This document shows, one piece after another, positions 9,101-20,500 of a stretch of 64,000 bases of DNA. The stretch comes from Phaseolus vulgaris (taxonomy: Eukaryota; Streptophyta; Magnoliopsida; Fabales; Fabaceae): assembly GCF_000499845.2 (NCBI RefSeq), contig NC_023751.2:34036309-34100308 (forward strand). Reading direction: 5' to 3'. Position 1 is the stretch's first letter. Each line of letters starts with the position of its first letter. Both the position numbers and the translations under genes were made by a program. The notes under the pieces are model-generated. The model did no database searches. It was not told where the DNA came from and saw nothing but the letters and a program-made list of their open reading frames with translations.

Positions 9101-11902
9101 TTGCTTTTGTCCAATTTCCTCAAATGTTTCACAACCTTAGCAAGAAAGACATCTATGATAGTCAAGCTAGGCGTGCTTTTAAGGTAAATAAACATAAAAT
9201 CATTGTTTGATTCTTTCACTTTAACTTGTTTGTTTTTGTTTTGATGAATCATACATTTGTGACCTTCTTTTAGACATTGTGGCAAGGAATGGATGGACTA
9301 AGAGGGCCAGGTCTTGCTGGTAGTGGTTGTTACATTAGTAGAGCTGCACTTCACCTTCAAAGCCCTAATCAAAATGGTATATGCCTTCATTCTCATGTTT
9401 CCTAAATCATTTTTAATAAGTTTGTTTTCAAAACCCTACTCAATGTGATCTTAAAACAAGTAAAATTCTCCATATACTATCATTTTTATGTATTTTACAT
9501 TTCCCCTTTTTTTTTCTAACTTTTGTATTCTATAGTCTTTCATCTTAATTAGAACTTATTGACATATCATACTAATTTTCTTTTATTGACATAAAACTTA
9601 ACCTGATAGATTTGGTCATCATCTCATTGATTTCTCATTTTCTAGAGGATTGTCCATTTACTGAAACCTAAACATTTATTTATAATTTTACATGTGAAAT
9701 TTGATTTATAGTTACAGATGTCTTTGAACATAATGCCCAAAACAACTTTGGCAAGTCTACCATGTACATTGAATCGTTAAAGGCCATCATCTATGGGCAC
9801 CAAAATGCCAAAAAGCATATTCCTAGAGATGTAATTTTGGAAGAAGCTCAAGTAGTGGCCTCTTGTTCCTATGAAAAAGATACAAATTGGGGTAAAGAGG
9901 CAAGTATACACACATAACTAGCATATGTATGAACTTATTCAAATTAAATTATGAAAAATGTTACTTTGACAATTACGTTCAAAATTACATATCAATTACG
10001 TTCATTGAACGTCACGGCAGTTTACAAATATGATTGTCAACATATCAAGACTCTCTCTTATTTCTAGATTAATTATATGAAAAAAGTTGATAAGTTTGTA
10101 AATGTAAATTGATTGAAATCCACAGGTAGGATTCTCATATGCTATATTACTGGAGAGTACAGTTACAGGGTATCTTCTCCACTGCAGAGGGTGGAGATCA
10201 ACTTACCTTTACCCCAAAAGAGCATGTTTCTTGGGATGTGCAGTGATTGACTTTAAAGAGGGTATGGCTCAGCAAGTGAAATGGGTCTCTGAACTTTCCC
10301 TGCTAGGAATATCCAAATATAGCCCTTTCACTTATGGGATTTCAAGAATGCCCATTATTCATAGCTTTACCTTTTGCTACTTTACATCCACAACTCAATA
10401 TGTTCTTGCCTTACTCATATATGGCCTCATTCCCCAACTATGCTTCTTCAAAGGAATTCCTCTCTTTCCAATGGTAAGCTTCTAATACAACTCTTTTTAT
10501 TATCCCTCTTTATTTAAACTTTTACTATAAAAAAATTATTAAATATGAATTAAATTTAAAGACAAAAAATAATTAGTTACGATATTAACTAAATTAGATT
10601 GATTAAAAAATTATTAGTATCTAATGTGATTTCAATTATTAATAAAATATTATAAATTTTTAAATCATATCTAGTTTTAATTAAATTCTAAATTAGTCCC
10701 TAAAATACTAATAGAAACTAATTTAGAACATAATTAATAGTTAAAATCTTGATTGCTATTAGTTAGGTGTCAATTTATAAATTTTTATTAATAGTAAAAA
10801 TTGTTTTAGATATTAATAATTTTTTAGTTTATAAAATGGTCTCTAGTGACTAATTATTTTGATATCTAAAATTAGTTTTTTTTTAAAATTTGTAAACAAT
10901 CGATTATTATTAAATAAGTTTATTTTATGTATGTAGTTTTTTTTTTGTTTTTTATAAAAAAACTTTCATGTTAAATATTATAAAGTTATCTGACATCTCA
11001 GCTAGTTTAAAATCTTGTAGTGTTTTATAGTATTTAGGTTAAAGTATAATTTTGCTCATTTATCTAAATTTTAGGTTTCATTTTGACCCTTTATCAAATT
11101 GGTCATTATACCAATATTTTACACTAATGGCATTAGTTTTGGCAAACATGACATCTCTTACACTTTTCATGTGTCATCAAATTAACGAAAATTAACATGA
11201 TAAATCGATGGAAGGAAAAATAATAATTGAGGGACTAAAACAAAATTGTATAAAAGTTAGATCAAAATGAAACCAAAAATTCAAATAAAGGACCGGGATT
11301 CTATTTTAGCTAGTTTTTAATAGAAGCAAAAGCGATAAATAGTATTTTAATTTATGGATTGTATAAATATTTATATACAAAATGAATTTATATACAATTA
11401 GTTAACATTGTTTAATTTATTTATATAATAGGTTACAGAAGCATGGTTTGGAGTTTTTGCAATATTATTCATATCCAGTCAAAGTCAACATTTGATTGAG
11501 ATTCTTTGTGGTGGTGGGCCTTTGAGATCATGGTGGGATGAACAAAGAATTTGGATCATGAGGTCACTTGTTGGAAACATATTTGCCTTTGTGGTAGCAA
11601 TGAAGAAAGTTTTTGGGTTGAACAAAGCAAAATTGACTTTATCAAACAAAGTTATTGAGAAAGAAAGTTTGAAGAAATATGAGGAGGGTAAGTTCAATTT
11701 CCAAGGTGCAGGTTTGTTCATGGTTCCATTGAGTATATTACTCGTGATAAACATTGTTTGCTTCTTTGGTGGCTTATGGAGATTGGTCCATGTCAAAGAT
11801 TTTGAAAAGATGTTTGCTCAACTTTTTCTGCTTAGCTATTTGCTGGCTCTGGGTTATCCCATTGTGAAGGGGATTATAAGTTTGAAGAGCAAATGTGGCT
11901 AG
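4143..11902 (+). CDS. Cellulose synthase-like protein, legume CslG/CslM type (GT2)
   Basis: Eight exons: 4143-4715, 8091-8183, 8591-8692, 8971-9183, 9274-9376, 9712-9899, 10126-10473, 11432-11902; 696 residues. GT2 membrane glycosyltransferases of this family move sugar from a UDP-sugar. Legume CslG/CslM relatives are known to glucuronosylate triterpenes in saponin synthesis; this substrate is inferred here. Visible features: N-terminal membrane segments (about 15-35 and 45-62), the first catalytic Asp in LSDDGG (129-131), DCDMY (273-277) and several C-terminal hydrophobic helices. The usual TED motif reads LLESTVTG (Ser435 where Asp is expected) and QxxRW reads QQVKW (473-477). The start is the first ATG of the frame, 54 bp after a G-box. 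Intron 6 uses a GC donor. Exon 1 is much GC-richer than the rest. Introns 1, 2 and 7 carry foldback elements. The reading frame is intact, so it is probably functional; subfamily placement is from memory. Confidence 0.9.
6089..6124. repeat. (TA)n microsatellite
   Basis: About 17 TA dinucleotides in intron 1 of the cellulose-synthase-like gene. Likely length-polymorphic. Confidence 0.9.
6760..7060 (-). mobile_element. LINE retrotransposon relic (zf-RVT region)
   Basis: The minus strand reads GRLPTDQHIQNKG, then CSLCEK and, after a stop, EESIQHLFFECS. This is the zinc-binding segment found after the reverse transcriptase of plant LINEs (GRL..C..C...HLF..C). Stops and frame breaks show it is dead. 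It lies antisense in intron 1 of the cellulose-synthase-like gene. Confidence 0.65.
7074..7144. repeat. 27-bp tandem repeat
   Basis: The unit AGCATTAGGAAGTATCACTT plus ACCAAAA occurs at 7074 and 7101, with a partial diverged copy at 7128. It borders the LINE relic and the foldback element. Confidence 0.8.
7161..7543. mobile_element. CACTA-like foldback MITE, copy A (intact)
   Basis: It starts CACTACAAGAAAATCAT and ends ATGATTTTCTTGTAGTG, flanked by TAT on both sides, a 3-bp target duplication as expected for CACTA elements. The two halves are inverted copies of one another over most of the 383 bp, so a transcript could fold into a long hairpin. It lies in intron 1 of the cellulose-synthase-like gene and has no coding capacity. 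The same family is seen at 8297, 10523, about 30849 and about 57534. Confidence 0.85.
8297..8506. mobile_element. CACTA-like foldback MITE, copy B (internally deleted)
   Basis: It starts CACTATAAAAAAATCATGAA and ends CTTGTAGTG, with GAA on both sides as a 3-bp target duplication. From about 8335 it follows the right half of copy A closely; most of the left arm is missing. It lies in intron 2 of the cellulose-synthase-like gene. Confidence 0.8.
10523..11022. mobile_element. CACTA-like foldback MITE, copy C (diverged)
   Basis: The left end TACTATAAAAAAATTATT and right end AATCTTGTAGTG are flanked by TTT. The interior shares phrases with copy A (TAATTAGTTACGATA, AAAATGGTCTCTA). It is older and longer than A, and lies in intron 7 of the cellulose-synthase-like gene. 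Confidence 0.65.
11036..11315. mobile_element. Second foldback MITE family
   Basis: The left arm (about 11045-11095, containing TTTAGGTTTCATTTTGACCC) is an imperfect reverse complement of the right arm (about 11260-11310, containing GATCAAAATGAAACCAAAAA). It sits just downstream of foldback copy C in the same intron. Exact ends and target duplication were not resolved. Confidence 0.55.
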
Positions 11903-12473
11903 TTCAACTTTCTTTAGAGATAATTTGCCACATTTGAGAATGAGTGCACACCAAATACATGGATCTTATAGTATGTAATAAGTGCACTTTTCTATGATGT
12001 GTTGTCATAATTATTATAATTGTATAATAATGTTTTTTTAGTCTAAAATATTGTTTATATAATATTTTTTTTTTTTACATTTATCAATTAATTTTTTCAA
12101 CATTATTAAGTTAATAAACTATTTTATCATAAATTTATTGAGAATTTATCACTTGAGAGCTAATTTATCACCTAAAAGTTAATTTATTAGCTATTCCTTA
12201 ACTTATCACTTAAAAAATAATTTATCACAAGAGTTAACTTGTGAGTTAATTTTATTAAACAAACTAAGTGTTGTGTGTTTGCTTTTAGGGCTGATGGAGG
12301 GTGAGGGTGAAAGGGTGTCATCCTTGTTTGTTTCTATGAGAGGGGATATTGAGGGTGAGAGTGAATGAAATCTCTCATAATTGAAGAGAAGAGAGAGTGG
12401 AATGAGATAAAAAGACCATGATACCCTTATTTTCTCATACAATAATATTAATAATGAAAATTATTATTAATAA

Positions 12474-14255
12474 CTAGTGGAACAACGTATCCGCATTTTT
12501 CATTTTTATTATTTATATATTCATATAAGATTTGTAAATTATCTAAAAATGTACCACTGATAATAGTTTTATTAAGATTTTACATTATTTTTTTATATTT
12601 TCATTTTATTGTTTTTGAATATTAATTTTGATTTATCTTGAGTGTAATGTTGAACTTTGTAAGGTTATCAAGATTAAAATTAAGCTTTAAAAAATTGGAA
12701 CAGCAAACAATGTCAAAACATAATGCAAATGGTAATGTTCTTTAAGATCTTCCCATATCTTCTCATTTCAAGTTTAGAGTAACTTTCATGTTCATCAAAC
12801 GTCTTATGCAAGGGTTGTATATTGGAAGTTGTAGAATCTATCACCATATCAATTGAATCCACGTCTTCAATGACAAAGAAGTTGAAAAACATAAAATAAT
12901 AAACTAAATACAAATTACCAAACTTCCAACTTATGTAATATCTAATGGATCAAAACATCAGTAGACATAAAAACTTTGTTCGCAAAGATGGACCTAGGAT
13001 TCATACAAAAACATATAAAAAATTAAGAAAGCAATAGAAATAAAAATGTTTAAATCCTATAACAATAAATCAATTGAAACTTCTTTTATAAAACTCTGAA
13101 TCTGTACTAATTGTCCCGTTCATTTACATCTCAAACCTCAAGAGCCATTGAAACATTTATGGCTTCCGCATCATAATCTCCACCTAAGCGACGTGGCTTA
13201 GGCGACTACTGCAAAGAACCTTCCACAACTTCAAAACGACACCTAGAGCCATTGAAACATTTCACCAATTTTATCCCCAAACGGTTGGCTTCCGCATTGT
13301 AATCTCCACCTAAGCGATGTGGCTTCGGCGTCTATTGCCAGTGAAGAACCAAAACTTCAAAAATTAAAAATAACCAAATATAAACAAACAAAAAAAGCGG
13401 GCATAACTTGCTCATATCGTTTTTCTTTCTCTCGCACTTGCAACCATTTGTTCTGGTAGTTCCTCTCTCTTTGGGTTCTCCTTTATCTTTAACTTTATGT
13501 GTTTTCTGACTGTGAGGAACAGAGTTGAACTCTTTGGTGAGTATTTGTGGTTTCAATTTGATTGCTTCCATGTTGAACTCGCGGGGCCTCCTTGCGTCCT
13601 GGATCTCTCATTGGCTTCCTCTCCTCTTAGTTGTCTTATAAAATGAGACGCGTCTCTGCTTTGAACGCTTTGGGAAGTGTGAGAAGGAGGAAGCAATGGT
13701 GGTTGTTGTTGCTGTTGTACAGAGGTGATTGAAGAGGGACAAGACGGGTGAGAGTAGGAGAAGAATATGGAGCGTGAAGGAAGAGGATTCAAGATGTGTC
13801 AAAATCTATGAACATTTTTTTTATGTAATTGGTGAAAACTACTCCTTCATAAGAAAGTGGTAACCGCTCAATAATAATAATAAAATTTGTTCACGTTTGA
13901 CCACTACTCACGTTTCCTAATATTTATTTATCTCTCATAAAAAAGACACTTATGCAATTAATTTTCAAAATAAATTATCTCTCCCAATTCAAAACGGTTG
14001 CTGCATTTATTTTAAATATTTTTTTAAATTTTCTCTCTCAAAAAACAGACACTCCCTCTCATTATGCAATTAATTTTTAAAATAAATTATCTCTTTCAAT
14101 CCGAAACAGTTACTTCATTTATTTCAAATATTTTTTTAAAAAAAATATGAAATGACACAATGCCCAAAATACTGAAATAAAATCAAATATTGATCTATGG
14201 ATAAAATAGAATTTTTTTTTAGAATAGTTAAGGGAGAATCCCCTTTATATATAGG
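12474..14255 (-). mobile_element. Non-autonomous Helitron in reverse orientation
   Basis: Read on the minus strand it starts CCTATATATAAAGGGGATTC at 14255 and shares the first ~100 bp with the copy starting at 830. It ends ATGCGGATACGTTGTTCCA then CTAG at 12474-12477, followed by T. The hairpin seen in the other copies is lost at the 3' end. The interior differs: it holds a GC-richer block (about 13130-13800) with short open frames, which may be captured host sequence. No Rep/helicase coding is visible. Confidence 0.65.
13141..13345. repeat. ~100-bp imperfect duplication inside the Helitron
   Basis: AGAGCCATTGAAACATTT occurs at 13141 and 13244. Both copies continue with GGCTTCCGCAT and TCTCCACCTAAGCGA, but the second has extra sequence inserted. 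Its origin is unknown. Confidence 0.6.
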
Positions 14256-17200
14256 TATAAATAATTTTGTGTATATATATATATATATAACATAATTTAA
14301 AGAATCATAAATAATATTAAAATTATCTAAATAAATTAACTTAAGTAAAAAAAATAATTTAAATTAATAAAATTATACTTACATTTAAAATTATATTTAA
14401 TTATTTCTTTGAATTTTATATTTTTTTTTATTTATAAATGAAATTTTAAATTATTTTAATTAACTAAAATATGCACAAAATTAATAATTATTTATTATTT
14501 TTTATATATAAGGGTAAATTTATAATCTTACATTTATACTATTTAAAATAATTTAAAATACTCTTACAACTATCACATTACTCACATATCTCAATAAACT
14601 TTCTTCACACATCCATTTTAACATACCATAATCCATACACACTCACTTTCTTCTCACACTCTCCCGCACTCTCAACTTTTCACTCTCCAATCCAAACATA
14701 GCCAAGGGATTAAAAGTTTAAATAAGGGTTCCAATAACTCGATAATCTAGTGGGACACAGATAAGGCATTACAGGTCATCCCGTTGATCAATTCTTTGTT
14801 TTTTACATTTTTAAAGAGAAATATTATGTTTTTGAAATTGAAATTGATGGAAAATGTTTTATATAAAATTTTATTTACATTTTTTTTATCCATCATTTAA
14901 ATCATTAAAGTATTGTTGGTATTTATTTTATTTTGTTAAACATTAAATTTTATTTGATTAAAATATTAATTTTTAATTCAATTTTATTATTCTTCTTTGC
15001 CATTTTATTGTTTATTGTCCAAGAAATGATACCAATTACTATGATCAAATAAATAGATCAAAAACAAAAAAAAATTAAAATAGTGGCAAGCCAACTCACC
15101 AACCCGCCAGTCCAACAATCCACCCCTTGATGAGTCCAACAATCCACCCCTTGATGAGCGAATTACTAATTTCAACTCGTATAACAGTAACGAAACAACC
15201 CGTCCCACCCCAGAGTCAATGAAGGATCGAACCAAAACTGGTTATTTGCAAATCCCTTACCTATATTTATGATTTCATGGAATAGAGAATAAAAGGATAT
15301 AAGTTTAAATAGTAAATCTCTTGTTCCCTTGAAATGAAAAGAGCCACAAAGTCAGCTCTTTAGCTACTTGTTTTCTAATTATTTTATGATATGTTCACTC
15401 AACATGTTATAACTATGTATCCTTTTTAATTAATTTTTCACCAATTCAAATCAGAATTGTTTTGTTTATAATAACAACTTTTTGGGTGACAAACCCTATT
15501 TTTTCTCCTCATTTTAATTCTTAGTTAGAGTTGGACAAAGCAATTTAGTTTATAAGATTTTTGTAAATTATATATACCTGAATAGAATGTTTAATTGTAT
15601 TTGTTTTATGGATCACAATTTTTTTTTAAATATCTCGTCATTATATTTTGTGTATAACTTTTTTTTAAAAATTAATTTGAGTAACTGATGTCTTAAATAT
15701 ACATCACTACACTAAAAAATGTTGTTTTCTTTTATTAGTTAATGTGAGGAAAATTTTTAAAACCCTTTTTAACGTTTTTCTTTTATTTTATCCATTATTT
15801 TAATTTAAAAATTTCTTTTATTTATTATAGATGATCAAGATCATTAATATCCAATGTCATCGACTTCATCAAGATTGTGTTGGTTGACTTTATCTTGGTA
15901 AATCACACTAGAAACAACAAGATTAAATAATACTGAGATCTAAAACAATAAATAAATAAATAAAGAATGATCAAAACTGATTAAAATACATTAATCATTC
16001 ATATTGTCAGATTAAACTAAGATTATCCTTGTGAGTTATGCTAATTTAGGTCCACCTAAATAGTAACACACTCATCTTTATAAATAGGTTGACACCTCCC
16101 AGTTAAAATTTACGATTTCGATAATATTAAATACTTCAACCCATATACTAACTTTAACATTGAAGAACCTTTTGAAAATATTTCAATAAGTAGGACAATC
16201 AGATCAACAAGACAAAGTCACACATTCTTGACCCATATAAGAATAATTGATACATACTATGGAACTAAGAAGGGAAAATATCAAAAAATTAGTTAATATC
16301 TTAAAAAAATATGACTAACAAATAACAAAGATCAACATACGTAAAACATACGTAAGAGTAACTAAAACCGAGCACATAAGTGTAGTTCAAACTCATCATA
16401 AGAAAATAGTTAAAATGAAAAAAAAAATAGTTAAGAAAATTAGCCCCCTTCAAGAAAAAAAAAATAAGAGATGAAAGAGGAGGTCAGAAAGAACCACCTA
16501 TCCCAACTCCAAGAGTAGGTATTCTTTTATGATAATAAAAGTAAAAAATTAATTATTAAAGTTATAAAAACATATGTCCATAAAAATTAATTATAAAATA
16601 AATGTTTTTATTAATTTTTATAATTTTATTGTGGGTAATTAATTGAGATTAAAGAGTAAAAAGTAAAAATGAATGTAAAAAAAGTAGTTAGGATGATAAT
16701 CCTATTTTATTTTATGTGACATATGTGTAATCTATTTTATTATAAACAGTTAATTGAATTTAAAAAATAATTATAAAATTTAAAAGAATTTATATAAGTA
16801 AAATAAATTAGTTGAGTAAAGAATTTCCTTAATAGTATAAATAATTTGACCTTATATCATCAATTTGTGTAAGAAAGAGAAGAAAACAAAATTAAATTTT
16901 GAAGTCTAAAAAAATGTAAGGATTCGTTTGTTCATGGCGTGGATTTCAGAACGAAACTACACGCGTCCTTTTGGGAATTGACACAGCAAAACGTGTCAAT
17001 TTTTGCGGAAACGTGTAAAGATCCCTACTTAGATATTCATGGTGTGTTGTTCATCTCTCTTGCGATATTTTCTGAACAGGTTGGTCAGTCATTTCTTTTT
17101 CTGACTTGTTTCTCTTCTTAATGTGGTAATTGATTCTTTGACCATGTGCTCTTATCACCTTAATACAAGTCCATTTGTGACACACAGCACGAATTTCAGA

Positions 17201-17572
17201 TTACTCATTTATATTAGAACACTGTATAAATGTAAAATTTTCCTTTTGTATAATGTTATCCCTGCAACAATATGCTAGAAATTTAGTACAGGGACGTGTG
17301 TTTCCTTTAGCACAATGGAATTGTTAATGAGATTCAAGAGGCATTTTCTTAATTCTAATAAACATGAACGATTGAGCTATTAATGTATGAGAAAAACATT
17401 AAACCATGAATGGTTGTTATTTAGAACTTGAACCTTACTCATCTATATTGTATTGGTGAAAATTGCATTACTCATGCTTTGGTGTGATTGTGGTCATTCA
17501 CAGCATAGGAGAAGCTTCCATCCATTGAACTTCAAAAGTTCTGAAGTGTTTAGAGAGAAAGATGCATGAGGA
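14256..17572. other. Intergenic DNA before the LAZ1 gene, including its likely 5' leader
   Basis: AT-rich sequence without coding support. A (TA)n run lies near 14273-14288, and a 24-bp unit (GTCCAACAATCCACCCCTTG plus ATGA) is repeated twice at 15110-15157. From about 16920 composition is more balanced. A plausible 5' leader intron runs from GAACAG|GTTGG (17080) to ATTCACAG (about 17503) before the LAZ1 start codon; it needs transcript evidence. Confidence 0.45.
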
Positions 17573-20500
17573 ATGGCACCAAATCATTTCTCAAACTTTG
17601 TAGGAACATACAAAAATCTTCGCCCACCTGCTGCCATAATTGCGGGTTGTTCTGTGCTAGGAGCTCTAGTGCTGTCTATCTTTCTCATTATGCAACATCT
17701 TCAATCGTATAACAATCCTGCAGTGAGTTAATGTTCTCATGTCTCAGTAATCAGTCAAGTAGTTATTTATTTTTTTCTTCACCTCTACTGTGCCATGAGT
17801 TGTGAATGAGTTCTGTGGTGTTTGATCATTATTTTATTCAATGAAAATAGTGTTTCAAAAATAAAAATGTAGTGCCTTCAGTTATCAATTCTGCTTGTCT
17901 GAGAAGAAGAAAAAAAACAAAATAACACACCATACGCTTCCACATATTCAAGTTGCTTGCAACCTTTTTAGCTTGAATAAAATGTTTAGAGGTTAGAAAC
18001 AACTTTGACTAACCCAAAACTGGTTTACATTCAGGAGCAGAAGTGGATTGTTGCTGTTATTTCAATGGTCCCTATCTACGCTACCGAGTCTGTAAGGTTC
18101 TATTACTCTGAAACACATTCCTGGTTCTTTTTGACTTGGTTAGACTAGTCATTGGAAGGAACAACTACATCTAGTTTTGAATTGTTTTAAGGTTGTATAA
18201 ATATTCAAGCAATTGGTGATAGACTGATAGGCCTAGCCGGTTGTCCTTGTGTTTTTCCCCCTTGGGTATTATGGTAAGAGGATCATGAAATTCACCAAAT
18301 TGTCTTTTCCTAGTCTGGTAGAATTGGGTTTTAAGCGATCTCAGTGGTGTTATGTGATCCATGTAGCTTATTCACCTATTGTAATAAGGCTATTGGTATT
18401 GTTGTTGTTGTTTTTCTTTTGTTTCGTAGTGTTCTTGGGCTAGCTTTTGCATCTACCATGAGTAAGACCCGACCTACGCAATTTAGGGGTGCACTGCTTC
18501 AGTCAGATGCATTTACTAGGCAATTTTGGGTTAATTAATTGCATGTGATGTTACTCAAACATGCACACGCCACGCATATTACCTTTTTGCTTAACCAACA
18601 ACCTGTAAATATGTCATATGTATGTCTCATTTTTAGATTGAATGCTAGTCCAGATAGAAACATTACATATAAACAGAAACAAAAGGAAAGAGTTCTGAAA
18701 AAAGAGTTGTCTAAACGTGTAGTGTGAGATTATTGGAGAAGATTGCTACAATTTTCTCCTAAATAGGTTATTTTCTCTCCAACCTAAAATTGTGGTATCT
18801 GGTTGGACATTATTTTAGATTTTGTTAGTTACGAATTCTTCAGAGATAGGTTTAATCTACCTTTTTATAAATTTGTTTCTTGAGGAGATTTGGTATATAT
18901 TTCTCCCATTATTTTGTATCTTTTATTTTATTTTTAATGTTATTTTGGGTATGTTATAGATTATTAATATAACTTGAGGTGCCAATCTATTTAAGATTTC
19001 AAGTATGGTCATGTCTTTGCATACTTGTTCTATATGAAAAATGTTTAGTTGACCCGTACATGTTTGAGCAACCTTAGTCAATCTTGGTTATCTTTGATAA
19101 GTATTAAAGGAAAAGAAAGAATAGGGTAAATCTCTTGTGTATATTGAACACATAAGATTATGTTTATATAGGAAAAAAAAACATATGGGCTAAGCCTATT
19201 ACATAAATATGAAATATCTAACAATATCTATAATATCTCATAATATCTAACACCCCCTCAAGTTGGTGCATATAGATCATATGTACCCAGCTTGTTACAA
19301 ATATAATCAATCTTAAACCCTCGTAAGAGTTTAGTAAAAATATCTGTTAATTAATTATTTGAATTAACAAACTCAGTCTTGATATCTTCTTATATAATCT
19401 TTTCTCGAATGAAATGACAATCAATCTCAATATGTTTAGTCCTTTTATGAAAAACTGGATTTGAGCTAATATGAAGAGCAGCCTGATTATCACATATAAG
19501 TGTCATTTGAGTGACCTCTCAAAATTGCAATTCTTTAAGTAACTGTTTAATCCAAATAAGCTCACAAGTAGCCGAAGCTATAGCCCTATATTCTGTTTCT
19601 GCACTAGATCTTGCCACAACACTTTGTTTCTTGCTCTTCCAAGAGATCAAGTTATCACCAATGGAGATCAAATTATTGAAGATCATATTGTAGATATTTT
19701 TAACAAGCCATTGAAGGTTGAGTTATTTTACAAATTGAAGAAAATGATTAGAATGATAACAGCTTGATTTAAGTGAGGCTATGTCAGAAATTTTAAATTA
19801 AGTGGTAAAAATTATGAGCACCTATCAGCTGCACTGAAACAATCAAAATTGCTTACACCCGCAGCACCCTATATTAAGAAAAATTGGAGTCTGAAACTGA
19901 ATTGTTTGCACTGCCTATTATGTGCCATAACTTCAAGGCCAGTAACTTTTGAGGGAGTTAACTTAGCAATTAAGAATAGTAACTTTATTTTATTTGAAAA
20001 TGTTGCCGTTAAAAAAGGCCATGTTTAGTATTCTATAATGCATGAATTGATGAATAAATCTCACAGAGAAAATCCTTTCACCGTGAACTTTTTTCTTGTG
20101 TTAGAATTATTAATGGCCAACTGATATCACTGCAGAAGGAAAACGACGAATAAGGGAAGTATAGGAAATGGTGTAAAAAGTTCTGTTGTGCTAAATCCTA
20201 ACAAAAGGACACGTGGCTGCAAAAGAGGGGAATGGGAAATGCCTTAATCAGTTGAGAAATTAATAAGGACGAGGAGATTGGACAAGTGAGGCTATTAGTA
20301 GGGTAGTGTGGGGGTGGCCTGTGCCGCAAAGAATGGAAGGTTTCCTTCAGTGATTACTTTCCTTTCTTCCATTTCTCTCTTTAATCAGAGTGTCTTATCT
20401 ATTATGATGAATACACTTCCTATATTCTTCTGCAATTATATACTCTTTTTTTCACTTCAAAAAGGGAGGGGGAAAGTCTAGGAAATCACTAACAATGCAA

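Noticed and set aside
9900..9905. Sequencing error instead of a GC donor
   Set aside because: The context AG|GCAAGT is the typical strong GC-donor context and two further cases occur in the window, so a true GC-AG intron is simpler.
17562..17603. Alternative LAZ1 start at the ATG 11 bases upstream
   Set aside because: That frame ([10 protein letters not shown]...) reaches a stop after 13 codons. It could be a small upstream open frame but not the gene start.
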